Source of the DNA: Anthoceros angustus
Taxonomy: Eukaryota; Streptophyta; Anthocerotopsida; Anthocerotales; Anthocerotaceae
DNA length: 58,024 bases
NCBI GenBank assembly: GCA_010909165.1
Contig: MU008237.1
Location: 1 to 58,024, forward strand
Direction: 5' to 3'
The position numbers and the translations under genes were made by a program. The notes under the pieces were generated by a model. It searched no databases and had not been told where the DNA came from. It was given only the letters and a program-made list of their open reading frames with translations. This document shows, in pieces, positions 1-11,067 of this stretch. The stretch's first letter is position 1. Each line of letters begins with the position of its first letter.

Positions 1-649
1 GGACATGAGCATCCTCATCCAGGCCGTAACTGTCGCTCTTGACTCTGAGGTTCTTACCCTCTCCTCCGTGGACAATCCAGGCGGGCCTTGGATTCGAGGA
101 TCGTATCCACTGCCTCACATCGGTGACTTCCCCACCTCGGTTCCTCCTTGGCGGTGGCGGTTTAGCCACCGTGGTGGTAGTTTCCCCGGTGGTGGCTTGC
201 TCTGCGTTCTTTGTGGCTCTGCCCTTCTTGGTTTGGCCACCTCTCTCTTGACTCGGCCCTAGCTTCATCTCTCTCGCTTATATCTCTCATGACTTCTTGA
301 ATTTCTCGGCGCCATTGTTTCCATTTGTTCACTGGGCTCATGAGACCTCATCTTGAAGCTCCTCGATTGTGGCATCGCCCCTTGACTGATTCACTAAGGC
401 CTCTGTTGGGTGGACATGGCCTTTAAGCTCACATGCCTTGCATAGGCCGCCTCGCATTCCGTCTGCGCTCCTCGCCACCTTGTTCTCCTTCGGGCTCTCC
501 AACTTCTCCTTGAGCAACTTTTCACAGTGGCCTGCACTCGGTGAGAGCCATGGCGGCTGAGAGATCACTGCGTCGAGCCATGGCCAGTCAACAGATTCCC
601 AATTGGGCTGTCCCTGCCCATTCCTTCCACAACAATTCTCGCCGCGGTG

Positions 650-1542
650 TCACCCTCCACTTGGACGGGTCGGTGAAATGTCGCCAAAAATGTTCGAGCT
701 CCGCGCGGACTTGGCTACTAACCCCTCTTCTTCTAGGGGTTGGTTTGCCAATCTCTCATCTCCAATCTCTCCTAGCGGCGACTCCTCCCACACAGGAGGG
801 CACAACTTGTCGTTCCCTTTTATTTTCTCCTCCTTCACTCCTCGTTCTATGCCGATTTGACACAGTGACCCTAGGTGTGGTGTGGGTTCCTCTTCTGCAG
901 GCATCCTTCCCTTCTTGGGCCCGTTCGGCCGTCGCGCCCTCGCTTCTTGCCCTTGGAAACCTCCCACCTTCTTCCAAGATCTTCTAGGGGCGCATTCCCA
1001 AGCTACTTTGGAATCCTTCCGGAATCTCCTTCCTCCTCCTCCTCTACCTTGGGTTCCACGGCGGTTTCCGGCTATGAAGGCGGAACCGACTTCAACTCCG
1101 TTAGACACCGGAATGCGAACACATGAATTAGAAAAGGTGAAATCAAGGAGGGCCGAGGAAACAAATTCGCCTCTCCTCCAGGCTCTTTCAAGATCATCCA
1201 ATCGATTTGTGTACCTTTAACCACCTCATGAAGAAAGACCGAGTAGTGATCGCCATATGATCCAACTTCGATTACGGGAAACACAAAATCACTTGGCTAA
1301 TCCCACAGTGTGAACACGAGTTGGCGAGTCACCCATCCATTGTTCACTCTCACTTCCCAGGCTTCATGGCGCGGCGCTGCTCTCGGGGTCTTCTTTCTGG
1401 GGTCAATTACCAAGCTTCCATCCTCGATGCTTCTCGCCCATACTCGAAGAGTCCCAAATCCAGTTTGCGGCCTCTTCCTCGCGTCTCCCTCTTGCAACTT
1501 GGTTCTCAATTGCACTCTTGCACCAATCTTTGGTAACACCAT
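650..1542 (-). pseudogene. Unidentified minus-strand coding remnant
   Basis: Read on the minus strand, this stretch has protein-like composition in successive frames but is broken. The part at 1542-1297 includes the words TLRVWARSIEDGSLVIDPRK and NNGWVTRQLVFTLWD. It ends at a TAG that is followed at once, in the same frame, by about 70 more protein-like residues (1284-1072, including GSYGDHYSVFLHEVVKG). A second frame then stays open to about 650. I do not recognise the family. The charged and basic make-up and the TE-rich setting suggest a gag-like or other mobile-element protein, but no zinc knuckle, protease or polymerase motif is visible. There is no clean start. Confidence that it once coded on this strand is moderate; identity is unknown. 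Confidence 0.3.
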
Positions 1543-2185
1543 TTCATCTCCATAAATTCCGGACCCGGCTCACACGGGCCCGCTCTCACCTTCCATGGTC
1601 CATGTTGGGCCCCGCATGAGTGACGGCTCGGGCGCCATCTCTCTTTCTCCTTGTTTCTTGGAAAGAACCTCCACTAGCTGGTGGAAAGGAACACCACCCT
1701 CGCGTCTCCTCACTTCGTTCTTGGCGCTCTTGCCTCAGCGTCTCTTTTCCTCCTTCGCTACTCCGCCCTTCTGGTTCTCTTTTCGCCACGCGCCGTGCGC
1801 CACGCCAGCGCGTCGTGCTGCAATGACGAGCGAGCTCCGCCCGGCGGTTGCATCGCCGCGCCTGACTCTGCGGCTCCGCCCAGCCGGAATTTCGCAACCT
1901 CGCGGTGCTGGGTGTGTCCGTCTCTCGATTCCGGTATGCGGCCACTCCGCCACTAGGGTTGTAAACTCCCCACACATGCGTCCGTTCTTGACCACCGTGG
2001 TGGGCCCGGCTACCTCCGCTTGGCGCGTGTGGCGGTGTAGGCACCTAACATATATAGACACTTTCTTATTTCTAAAATCACCAAAACCCAAGGACTCTAT
2101 CTCACCTACCTATCCTTCGAAAAACCTAAGGTTCAAAAAAACAAATTATTATCCCAAGGGCCAAGGACCATTCGTATAAAAGACC

Positions 2186-2895
2186 TTACCAGGCGATTCT
2201 CAAAGCACTCGCTATACAAACACTCTTAAAACAAAAAAATGGTACATCCCAAGCGCTTGGAGGGCTGAGTGTATGTGGTCTTCCACAACAATCTTCCAGT
2301 AAACCACGGTATTGAAATGTCGGAGGACATAGAAAGGTGCGAGCAGTTGGAGCTTGGGGTCCACTTACATTGTTCGTAGGGTTTCGAAATTGCATTAACG
2401 TGGCATCCCGGTTCCACATTTCTTGGCTTGAAAGCCATCTGATCCGAGAACACCTTTGTAATCTATCACGGGGTGTGCAATTGATCAATGCCATAGGGTC
2501 TCTATGTGCGAGCACTTGCACCTCCGGATGCCGTGTCCATGTCAAACTTGCCCACAACACCCATCGCCCTTGCTTGTTGATTGGCGAGCCCCATGTAAGC
2601 ATTATCCACAACTTCAGAGGTCGGTTGCCCCATCTTCCTACGGGTCTCTTGCTTGAGTAACAAACCATTCTTTCTCTGTCTGCATTGTTCCTCAACTTTG
2701 GCTTGTGTGTCTTCGCAATTGCACTGTCTCCTCATATGTGTATGGCGATGGATTGGGCTCTGGGGTGCTCTTCTTTTTGCTCCGAGTCATTTCAGTCTTC
2801 TCTGCTGCTCCTCCATGCGCCTGTGGCACCAAGCCTGCAAAAACTTGTTGTGCTGCGCTGAAGAGAAACAGTGAGATTGCTACCAAGCCATACAC
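2186..2895 (-). pseudogene. Decayed copy of an unknown family also present at 52.2-52.9 kb
   Basis: The minus strand carries, across shifting frames, a chain of short motifs in the same order as on the plus strand at 52.2-52.6 kb. They are SPYTYEETVQLRR (52.2 kb copy: AFTYEETVIIRRR), then a PLKLWIM or EVVDNAYMG segment (other copy: LLKLWIM), then a GFQAKKCG segment (other copy: GFHAKKCG). At nucleotide level the shared order continues with only short gaps. At least three frame changes make it non-functional. The family is not one I can name. The other copy runs on into a methyltransferase-like domain, while this copy ends near 2186 without it. It could be the N-terminal part of a mobile element or of a dispersed gene family. 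Confidence 0.45.
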
Positions 2896-2920
2896 CTATT
2901 GGGGATATGGCACGTAGCGT

Positions 2921-3268
2921 CAGTTTCTGGCCAATTTCAAAACTGTTTGGCAGGGATCCAACAACTTTAGAGGCCTATTCTACTGGGTCTTAACTTGGAA
3001 ACCGGCTAAAGAAGTTGCAGGGTTTTATAAAGATTCCCAAGTTGCAATGCCTCCATTGGGTGCTCAGGTGGACCCTAAGGGTCAAGTGGAGAAGGCCATG
3101 AATGTATTCCATGTCTTGCTTGAAGCGGATGATGCCACTGCCAACTATCGCCGTGAGCTAGCGAGCGAGGAGCAGCTCAACACGAAGGACTGGACACCTG
3201 ATCAATGTCCAGATGAGGCTGTTGGCATGCGGGGAATCCGCAGCAGAGCGCGCGAAGGGCAATCCTAA
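2921..3268 (+). pseudogene. Short plus-strand coding remnant, unidentified
   Basis: From just after a TAG near 2917 the plus strand stays open for about 115 codons. It includes the words NFKTVWQGSNNFRGLFYWVL, then an ATG at 3047 (MPPLGAQVDPKGQVEKAMNV) and a charged tail ending at a TAA by 3268. The amino-acid mix is protein-like, rich in Trp and Phe at first and acidic later. No ATG opens the upstream part, so this looks like an internal exon or a fragment. The family is not recognised. A chance open frame cannot be excluded. Confidence 0.25.
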
Positions 3269-3685
3269 GACAGCCGCTAGAGCTAGATAAGCGAACTAGG
3301 GTTAAAACAAGAGACAAGCCTGAGCGAAATTAAGCTAACCCCAGTCAATCACTAACCAGTCCAATAGTTAAGCTAGCTCAAGTAAAAAAATGGTTAGAAC
3401 CCGAGACGCGGGGTACCAGAACCAGGTGCTCCCATAATCAAATTGTCTCGATTTTGACACGCTCGCTTCTCCGCTCCAGCTCATCGTGCGTTTTGTGATG
3501 TTCGTGCATTACACTTTTTATACTTTATAATAATATATAGATATATTGATTATATCTTAATAATATGTGTATTTTCTCTGAGAGACATTTTTATTAGTTG
3601 ATGGTGCATTTTTCATAGACTATATTGGACAGTGTGAAGTACGATGAACCTCTACCATCGGGTTGGTTGGGGCTGAGCTCTGTTG

Positions 3686-3876
3686 CTGAAGGTGTGTCCA
3701 AATGGCTTAGGCCAAATGGACACACATTTATAAGAACGTCGTAAGCATCCTGAGCTTAGATCGGTACTTAGATGGGGTGCCTGAAGGTGTGTCCAAATGG
3801 CTTAGGCCAAATGGACACACATTTATAAGAACGTCGTAAGCATCCTGAGCTTAGATCGGTACTTAGATGGGGGTGC
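3686..3876. repeat. Two-unit tandem repeat, 95-96 bp, with internal inverted repeat
   Basis: Two adjacent, nearly identical units (3686-3780 and 3781-3876) differ mainly by one extra G. Each contains GTGTGTCC and GGACACAC as an 8-bp inverted pair around two direct copies of CCAAATGG, so each unit could fold into a hairpin. The third occurrence of the unit start (CTGAAGG at 3877) diverges at once, which marks the edge. Recent slippage or unequal exchange is the simplest origin. Confidence 0.85.
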
Positions 3877-3983
3877 CTGAAGGAGTGGATGCCCTTGGTG
3901 CAAGTAAGCTTAGGCACACCATGGTACAAGTTGTTAAGTACCAAGTCCCATGATGGAAGTCGACCTTAGTGGACTTCATGAAG

Positions 3984-4007
3984 TCTTCTTCTTCTTCTTC
4001 TTCTTCT
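3984..4007. repeat. (TTC)n microsatellite
   Basis: About eight uninterrupted TTC or CTT units are seen directly. Confidence 0.9.
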
Positions 4008-4223
4008 AGTCCAAGTCCCACCGCTACGACAGTAGATTAGGACGAGCATCTTCTGAAGCGAAAGAGCTCATGGCCAAGCCTGGAATCTCCGTGGACAGCT
4101 AGTTGTGGCCTGCCCAAAGACCTCCCGAGCATGAGCTTGTCTCAATGATGCCCAGTACTTGTTCTTCATCGGCTTACCTTAGCACCCCGAAGTCGACCAA
4201 TGACCATGTGTGGAAGAAGGTTG

Positions 4224-4279
4224 CAGGTGCCAATGCTACATTCTCCAGGTGCAGGTGCCAATGCTACTTTCTCCAGGTG
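4224..4279. repeat. Two-unit 28-bp tandem repeat
   Basis: The segment starting CAGGTGCCAATGCTAC at 4224 recurs at 4252 with one substitution. It lies in sequence upstream of the PPR gene. Confidence 0.8.
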
Positions 4280-5017
4280 CAGTCCAGCCTTGCTATTCTG
4301 CAGCAATTTCCAGGTCCTGAGCACAGCTTAACTGCCGCTGTTCAGCAGCTTTGTAGGCACTGCCATTCACCGTCCAGGTCAGTCCACCAACCCTGGCCTG
4401 GCTGCTGTGGAGGCTGTGGGTTAGTGCGCGTAGCGAGGACGCGTTTGTGAGCGGCCTATCCTTGTCCATGCACCTCCGACAGCGGTCCCTGAACCATGGC
4501 CACAGCGAAGGCTGAAGCTTCTTTTCTTCTCTTTGCAGGTCATTGGCTTTCAGGCGGGACCCAACAAATTGGTGTGTGTACAGGGATTCTACGAGGAGCT
4601 CCTGCTAACCTCATCTTAGGAGTCGACCCCTGGCAAGCAAAGCCTCCAGGTGCAGCAGTGTAAGAGCCCAGCACTTTCCTTCCGAGAAAGTGTGGTGGGG
4701 ACGGTTTTCCAGCGATGGTCGTTGCCAGGAGCAGGAGCACTTGTGGCAACAATTTTTCTGGACCCTACCATGTGGTGGGACAACAGACGAGATAAGAAGA
4801 GCTCCCGTTCTCCTGACTTCCGGCGTAAGGGGTCCGGCGAGGTGCTGTGGTTAAATAAGTTCAAGCCAGCTTGGGTTGATGAGCAGCTTATTTCCTTGGA
4901 TATGCAGATGGGCCATGTTGCCTCTCCTTCCGAGTTAAGCTCTCCAGATAAGCCTGAACCTGGCAGGCGTGCAGGATCGGAAATGGGCGTCGTAACTGCT
5001 GTTACCGTGAGCACGTT

Positions 5018-7112
5018 ATGTCAGCAGGAAGCTTTCTGAGGCCGTTGGAGCCCTGGAATCTCTGGCGCAGACAGACTGCTGCCATTTCTCAGTCTCTGTT
5101 TTATACTGTACTCAAACTTTGTACGGTTACGAAGAATTTGGTTGTGGGGCGACGAGTTCATTGTCTCACTGCCAAACTTGGGTACGAGTCGAATGCATAC
5201 TTGGGGAACCATATCTTGCGCATGTATGCACGCGGAGGCAGGCTGCAGGAGGCCATGGATGTGTTCACCAGGGTAGGCAGGCCAGATGTCTTCATGTGGG
5301 GCTCCATAATCTCAGCCCATGCTAAACATGGGAAACCTCATGAGGCTATACAACTCTACCATAAGATGCGTAGGTCAGGGGTGGAGGCGGTCACGCTGAC
5401 TTTGTTGCTGGCTGCCCTTCAGGCTTGTGCATTTGCTGCCTGCTGTGCCGACTTGGAATCTGAAGAAAAGTGCACTGATGTGGTGAGTGGCATTCCTACT
5501 AACTTGTTTGTTGGCAACTGCCTGGTGGACATGTATGCAAAATGTGGTGAACTGAAAGATGCACGCCAGGTTTTTGACAGCATGACAAAAGGATGTGGTG
5601 ACATGGAATGCCCTGATTGCTGGGTATGCACAGCAAGGACTCTGAGGCGCTTGTTGTGTATGGACAAATGGAGGAGGAGGGCCTCATTTTGGCTGACCAT
5701 GTTATTTTTGCTTGCCTTCTGAAGGCCTGTGCAAGCACTGGTGCCTTACAGAAGGGCAGGCAGCTGCACTCACAGATTGTGAAAGAGGACTGCTGGATGA
5801 CGTGGTGGGCAACTGCCTGGTGGACATGTATGCAAAATGTGGTGAACTGGAAGATGCACGCCAGGTTTTTGACAGCATGAACACAAAGGATGTGGTGACA
5901 TGGAATGCGCTGATTGCTGGGTATGCACAGCAAGGACTCGGCCAAGAGGCGCTTGTTGTGTATGGACAAATGGAGGAGGCGGGCCTCATTTTGGCTAACC
6001 ATGTTACTTTTGCTTGCCTTCTGAAGGCCTGTGCAAGCACTGGTGCCTTACAGAAGGGCAGGCAGCTGCACTCACAGATTGTCGAAAGAGGCCTGCTGGA
6101 TAACGTAGTGTTGGGCACCTGCCTGGTGGATATGTATGCAAAATGTGGTGAACTGGAAGATGCACAACAGGTTTTTGACAGCATGCACATAAAGAATGTG
6201 GTCACATGGAATGCCCTGATTGCTGGGTATGGTACTTGTGATGAAGGTCAGAAGGCACTAGCTTGTTTTGAGGAGATGTCACTTGCCGGTGTTCAGCCTA
6301 ATGATGCTACTCTTACTAGCCTTTTAGTAGCATCCAGTCATGAGGGACTGGTCGATGAGGGTCGCAAGCGCCTTGATTCCATGGCTGAACAACATGGCAT
6401 CAAACCTACAATTGAGCATTACACCTGTATGATTGATCTTCTTGGGCGTGCGGGCTATTTAGATGAGGCAGAGAACATGTTGCTATCATGCGAGGGCCAG
6501 ACTGACGTTGTGGGATTGACGTCTTTGTTGAATGCCTGCAAGAGTCATGGGGATATAGAGAGGGCGGTTTGGTGTTTTGAAAGCATTGTTAAACTGGACC
6601 CTCAGCAGGCGTCGGCGTATGTGCTCATGGCCACTGCCTACGCAGATGCAGGTAGGTGGGCCGATGTAGACAGGATTCAAACTTTGAGACTGGCAGCAGG
6701 AGGTAACAAGAAACCCGCAGTGGCAACTATCGAGGTGAATAAGCACGTACACAGATTTCTGGTTGGAGAAAGGAAAGAGGATATTGCGTTAAAGGTACAG
6801 AGCACGAATGCCCATTTGAAGCAGGACGGAGGCCATATACCTCACACAAAGTTAGTGTTGAAGCCACTGTGTGAGAAGGAAAAGGAAGATGTGCTTTGTG
6901 GGCATGCTGAGAAGCTAGCTCTGGCGTTTGGTCTCTTGAACACTCCGAGTGGGACGCCTCTGGTGGTAACGAAGAATCTACGCATGTGCAGTGACTGCCA
7001 CAGTTCCACGGAGATCATGTCAAGGCTTGAACAGAGAGACATTGTTGTAAGGGACGGGTACCGTGTGCATCGATTCGCAGCTGGTTGTTGCAGTTGTAAG
7101 GGTCGACCGTGA
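5018..7112 (+). pseudogene. PLS-class pentatricopeptide repeat protein with E and DYW domains, frameshifted
   Basis: Proteins of this class act in mitochondria or plastids, bind RNA through tandem PPR helices and use a C-terminal DYW cytidine-deaminase-like domain in C-to-U editing. The sequence shows repeated PPR words (NCLVDMYAKCGELEDARQVF, VVTWNALIAGY). It then shows E-type sequence (near 6470-6770) and a DYW domain with the deaminase HxE (HAEKLALAFG at about 6903) and CxxCH (CSDCH at about 6988). The last residues are CSCKGRP and stop, not the usual CSCxDYW. ATG 5018 opens the frame. Three indels near 5582, 5634 and 5782 (about -2, -5 and -1 relative to the next repeat copies) take it through all three frames before a long clean frame from about 5795 to 7112. 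A polypyrimidine tract and AG at 4539 could be a 3' splice site, so an upstream exon is possible. Without the indels the protein would be about 700 residues. Confidence 0.85.
5521..6221 (+). repeat. Near-identical 0.3-kb repeats inside the PPR gene
   Basis: The block beginning CCTGGTGGACATGTATGC occurs at 5521, 5816 and 6122 (one base differs in the third). Spacings are 295 and 306 bp. A spacing of 306 bp is 102 codons, the length of one P-L-S triplet of PPR motifs, so whole triplets were duplicated recently. The first two spacings deviate because of the frameshifting indels. Confidence 0.85.
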
Positions 7113-8782
7113 GAATAATGATCAGCTGTTCATCGGAGGGTGAGGCTAAAATTTCTTCGTCAAAACAATCTGTGATAGGCCTCCCCCTCGCCAAAGAATC
7201 TCCTGCCCTCGGGAGGAAAGGCAACCAAACCAATTGAGCTGCAGGAGCAAGCTTTGTATTGGAGTGGCAGTGGTGTGCTATGCGGTGGATGTATCATGCC
7301 GCCTCAGTGAGTTTGGTTCCACTACGGTTCCTTCGCTGGTTCCTTTCCTTCACGGTTTTTGGGAACCTCTCTATACGGTGGTTTTCTTTTGCACAGGACA
7401 GCAACGTAGCGGATGACAGGATTTGGCGGGTGGCGCGGCGCCCTTTTTCTCACACGGAATCTTGGAAGGAACCCAGAGCATCGCCAAATTTCTAAGCACT
7501 GTGTCTAGAGACCGGATTCTCAACTGGGATGTGCTCAAGTTGAAATTGCAAAGATGGTTGTCTTACCTTTATTAATATGATTTAGATATATTACAGCTAT
7601 CCGACTCATCACCGTCAACTTTATATCTTTTACCATATTTACTGGTTTAATTAAACCATGAGAATACAATGTATCACACAACGGCTCGAGGTCGTATGTT
7701 TCTAACTGATTGATCGGCCCGAGAAAGTATGTTTCTAACTGATTGATCGGCCCAAGAAAGTATGTTTCTAACTAATCGGCCCGAAAAAGTATGTTTCTAA
7801 CTGATTGATCGGCCCAAGAAAGTATGTTTCTAACTAATCGGCCCGAGAAAGTATGTTTCTAACTAATCAGCCTGAGAAAGTATGTTTCTAACTAATCGGC
7901 CCGAGGAAGGTCTTTCATCTCGAGGATTCATCCTATCACGCCCGAGGAAATATGTTTCCAAGTAATTGACCGGGCCCGAGGAAGTATGTTTCTAACTGAT
8001 TGATTGGCCCAAGGAAGTATGTTTCCAATTACGGAGCGAGGAAGTATGTTTCTAATTGATCGATTGGCCCGAGGAAGTATGTTTCTAATTAATCAGCCTA
8101 AGGAAGGTCTTTTGTATGAGGATTCGTCCTATCATGCCTTTTGTTCATCTATCTCACAAATGTGTTAGGTCTTTTGTCAACTAGATGAGTATTTATATTC
8201 CACTTAATTCAGAGACGCCCGAGTATTCATATTCCAATCAAATCAGAGGGGCCAAGGAACTTACATACAACTCAAGAAAATAAAACCCGCCAGTGATTTT
8301 TAGTTAGATGTCTAATTCCCTACTTCCAAATGTTTTATAGCTCATCATATATTTTAGAAAAATACTTTAATGATAAAATAAATATTTTCATATCCAACGT
8401 AGCTTTTGAAGAGGATAGTGGCAAGTCTTGGTACTAATAAGGCCATCTGTAGCTATAATACTGCAATAACCTGCAAAGCGCTCGATTTTAGACTTTTGGG
8501 GTAGTTTTGGAGGATTACCTCTTTTTAATAATTATTAGAACTCTTTATTAATTATAATATGTAATTTGTTTTTACCTTTTAATTTATGCATTCTAAAACC
8601 AGAAAGATCATCTCAAATATAGAACTAAGCTGGTGGATCCACCCTCATGAAGTGGAAACTAAGCTGGTGGATCCACCTCATGAAGTGGAAGAAGAAATCA
8701 GGTGACTAGTAGTTATTTTAGTTTTATGCCAAGGAAATGTTTGTCAGTTTTTACTTTTAAGAAGCCTGTGTTGAGACAACCT
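7113..8782. other. Intergenic stretch with minisatellite, no recognisable gene
   Basis: Between the PPR gene and the tRNA I see only the minisatellite at 7684-8105, AT-rich sequence (8160-8600) and a 35-36-bp duplication containing CTGGTGGATCCACC (about 8627-8690). No coding pattern is seen on either strand. Confidence 0.5.
7684..8105. repeat. Minisatellite of 25-33-bp units
   Basis: The core AAGTATGTTTCTAACT recurs about a dozen times. Spacers alternate between ATTGATCGGCCC and AATCGGCCC types, so units come in a short and a long version. Later units are more degenerate (AAGTATGTTTCCAA, AGGTCTTTCATC). Confidence 0.85.
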
Positions 8783-8866
8783 GTCAGGATGGCCGAGTGG
8801 TCTAAGGCGCCAGACTCAAGTTCTGGTCTTCGAAAGGGGGCGTGGGTTCAAACCCCACTTCTGACA
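8783..8866 (+). tRNA. tRNA-Leu (anticodon CAA), intronless
   Basis: The gene folds as a complete class II tRNA. Acceptor arms GTCAGGA and TTCTGAC pair over seven positions with one G-T wobble. The anticodon stem CCAGA/TCTGG encloses loop CTCAAGT with anticodon CAA at 8817-8819. There is a variable arm and a TPsiC arm with GGTTCAAAC. The A box is TGGCCGAGTGG at 8790-8800 and the B box starts at 8845. The discriminator base is A8866 and CCA is not encoded, as expected for a nuclear gene. A CAAC just upstream (8777-8780) and TTTT at 8897-8900 fit plant Pol III start and stop sites. It decodes UUG. Confidence 0.96.
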
Positions 8867-8896
8867 TCGCGGAGCATGATAAAAGAACTCTTTCCC

Positions 8897-8900
8897 TTTT
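8897..8900 (+). terminator. Probable Pol III terminator of the tRNA gene
   Basis: This is the first run of four T residues downstream of the tRNA, 31 bases after its 3' end. Confidence 0.5.
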
Positions 8901-8951
8901 CAAGAATCCTTGTTGGCCATGGAATGTTGGCTCACCTTCGAATCAGCCTGG

Positions 8952-9239
8952 CCTCTCCGAATCCACTGGGATCGAATTCGTCGATTCTTCAGTGCATTAA
9001 CTGCTTCAGGGACGGCCTCTCCGAATCCACTGGGATCGAATTCGTCGATTCTTCAGTGCATTAACTGCTTCAGGGCTGCTTCAGGTGATTCTTCAGTGCA
9101 TTAACTGCTTCAGGGCCGTCCCTGAAGCAGCGGGATTATCGCCCGAGGTCTCCGAATCACTGGGATCGAATTCGTCGATTCTTCAGTGCATTAACTGCTT
9201 CAGGGCGTCCCTGAAGCAGCGGGATTATCGCCCTCCAAC
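8952..9239. repeat. 64-bp-period repeats with hairpin-forming inverted repeats
   Basis: Two near-full units (starting 8952 and 9016) and two partial ones (about 9086 and 9149) share CACTGGGATCGAATTCGTCG and TTCAGTGCATTAACTGC. In the last two, CTGCTTCAGGG is followed within 3-4 bases by its exact complement CCCTGAAGCAG. This gives 11-bp-stem hairpins at 9105-9130 and 9195-9219. No coding potential is seen. Confidence 0.85.
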
Positions 9240-10098
9240 CTAAAACATGCCCATTATACCGTGTGGTGCATGATCAGCACTCAGGGAATTTAAGGTCGAC
9301 GTGTACGACCACTGGCTGATCCTGTAGTGTACGTGAATAAGGAGCAAGCCCATCTTCGGCAGACAGACACATTCACACTGGATTCCCATCGGTGCCACGG
9401 TGCTACGGTGACCATTGTGCATACATGAGAGGAAAAAGTTAAACAGATTCTGATCAAAATGCATGCCTTGAACACGTGACCGTGTTGTATGGATGAGCTT
9501 GCACCCGTCTGAATGGTGCGTGCACGAATGATTCCACACACTGATAACATCAGCTCCCGGCGCGCGGGCGGCTATTGAGAATGCAGCTCGAGCAGCTACG
9601 CGTACTAGATTTCAGCAATCCTCCCGAAGGCAATCCAGATGCAGGTTAGGGTCGACAACACAAGGCCCCGTAAGTTCCCGAGCAGCATATCCGAATTGTC
9701 AGAAAAGTTGGAACAGATAACGATGTGGTAGGGTCAAGGCAACCTCGCATGAGAAAAGATGTGGCGAACCCCAACACATCAAAGGCAAGTGATGGGTGGA
9801 TTGGACATATCCGTCGGTGCAGTGGTGCACGGCTTGAGTCCGACATGCAGATTGCAACAACGCCTGCATAATTGAGCGGGCCCGGGGCTGCGTGTGCTGT
9901 TTACGTCGTCACGAATACACATTTTTTCGTTGAGTGAATCGCTGGCGCTCCAGTTACCCGCTGCCAGCAACCAGCAACCAGCTACCAGCTGTGGTCTCAC
10001 CGATCGATGCGAGGCAGCGTATACAGCTGTCAGGATAAGTGGCCTGCAGCAACTCTAGAGCTCCATCCCGGGCCCCGATCCGGAGGTCCTGCCATCGA
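9240..10098. other. Upstream region of first Cys-rich gene; duplicated at 14.43-15.37 kb
   Basis: No gene is seen. From about 9645 the sequence matches 14426-14608 and then 15046-15370. Relative to the second copy it lacks about 37 bp near 9710 and about 440 bp near 9785. Confidence 0.6.
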
Positions 10099-10107
10099 TA
10101 TTTAAAG
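10099..10107 (+). promoter_or_regulatory. TATA box of first Cys-rich gene copy
   Basis: TATTTAAAG lies 131 bp before ATG 10230. The same element sits at the matching place in front of the second copy. Confidence 0.6.
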
Positions 10108-10229
10108 AGCTGCAGCCTGCTGCAAAACCTGCGCAAGCACGTTCGCTGCTTCAGCTCGCGTTTGCTCCCAGATACATTGATCTACACGTACGTCTGTTCG
10201 TGTCCATCTTGATCCAGTACTCGTCCGAC

Positions 10230-11067
10230 ATGGTGAATGCAGCGCCTCACACATGGGTCGCCGCGGGGACGGCTGCGACGGCGATCGCCGCGCTCTTGAT
10301 GATACTATGCGCATGCGCATGCGGAGCTCACGATCCGCACCGTGACTGCTGGCGTGGGTGCACGTAGGAGTGCAGGCTACGCACACACTGGTCATCTGCT
10401 CCAGAGCGGTGCAGGCACCAGCTGCGGCGTCACCGCGACCGAAGTGGGAGCCTCCTTCGACGCCTACCGCTCGGGAGACTGCGCCGACTCTGTTGTAGTG
10501 GACTGCTGCACCTACTTCGTGGCAGACCTGCAGTACCTGGACCCGGGCAAGGCCACCGGGGATGAAAAGCAGAGCGCGCTGCCCAACTTCATCCAGACCT
10601 GCCGCACGGCCTTGCGGAGCGTGGGGCAGGACGGGGTGTGCGCGCTGGTGAGGGACGATCCTGCCACCTTCGGTGTGCTGCAGCCGCTGCTGGACAGGTG
10701 CGAGAATCTGAGGGAGCCGTGCGTCCGGACGGCGCCGCCGCCGCCCTGCGACACCAGCGTGGCTACCGTGAACACCGCCGTGGCAGCGGCCTATGCCTCC
10801 TTGCAATCGTGCGGCACCGACGGTTACACAAGGAAGTGCACCGACCAGGGACCTGCCAATGCGTACGAGTGCCCTCAGTCGGGTATGTGCGACGACGGCA
10901 CCCAGTGCAGCTTCGCTCCCAGTCGTGGCTCGGAGCTCGTTTGCTGCGACATCGCGCGCAACGGGCTCTTCGCTGCCGTGCCTTGCTTGGACGTGTGTGG
11001 GATCTATCGCATCAGTGCCCAGGCCAGAAACTTCCTCACAGTCTGTAGCGACGTTAGTAGGTGCTAG
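10230..11067 (+). pseudogene. Secreted Cys-rich protein, copy 1, frameshifted in the signal peptide
   Basis: This is a close tandem copy of the gene at 15504-16352. ATG 10230 starts a signal-peptide-like stretch (AGTAATAIAALLMILC), but that frame ends at TAG 10365-10367. The body is open in another frame from about 10303 to TAG 11067 and has no ATG before its late internal Met codons. Compared with copy 2, about 11 bp are missing in the alternating GCGCATGCGCATGCGG tract near 10310-10322, which explains the shift. The body has 20 cysteines (including DCC, CPQSGMC and a C-terminal SRC), a pattern of a disulphide-rich extracellular protein. I do not recognise the family. It is either a pseudogene or an assembly error in a slippery tract. 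Confidence 0.75.

Larger units (their letters stand above)
3269..4100. other. Intergenic stretch with no recognisable gene
   Basis: No coding signal is seen. The stretch holds an AT-rich part (3500-3620), the tandem duplication at 3686-3876 and a TTC microsatellite at 3984-4007. Confidence 0.5.

Noticed and set aside
5712-7112. A separate PPR gene starting at 5712
   Set aside because: The codon there is TTG, and the upstream repeats are the same gene shifted by three indels.
10342-11067. Start of Cys-rich copy 1 at the first in-frame codon GTG 10342
   Set aside because: GTG is not a credible start for a plant nuclear gene. The paralog starts at an ATG with a signal peptide, which is out of frame here.
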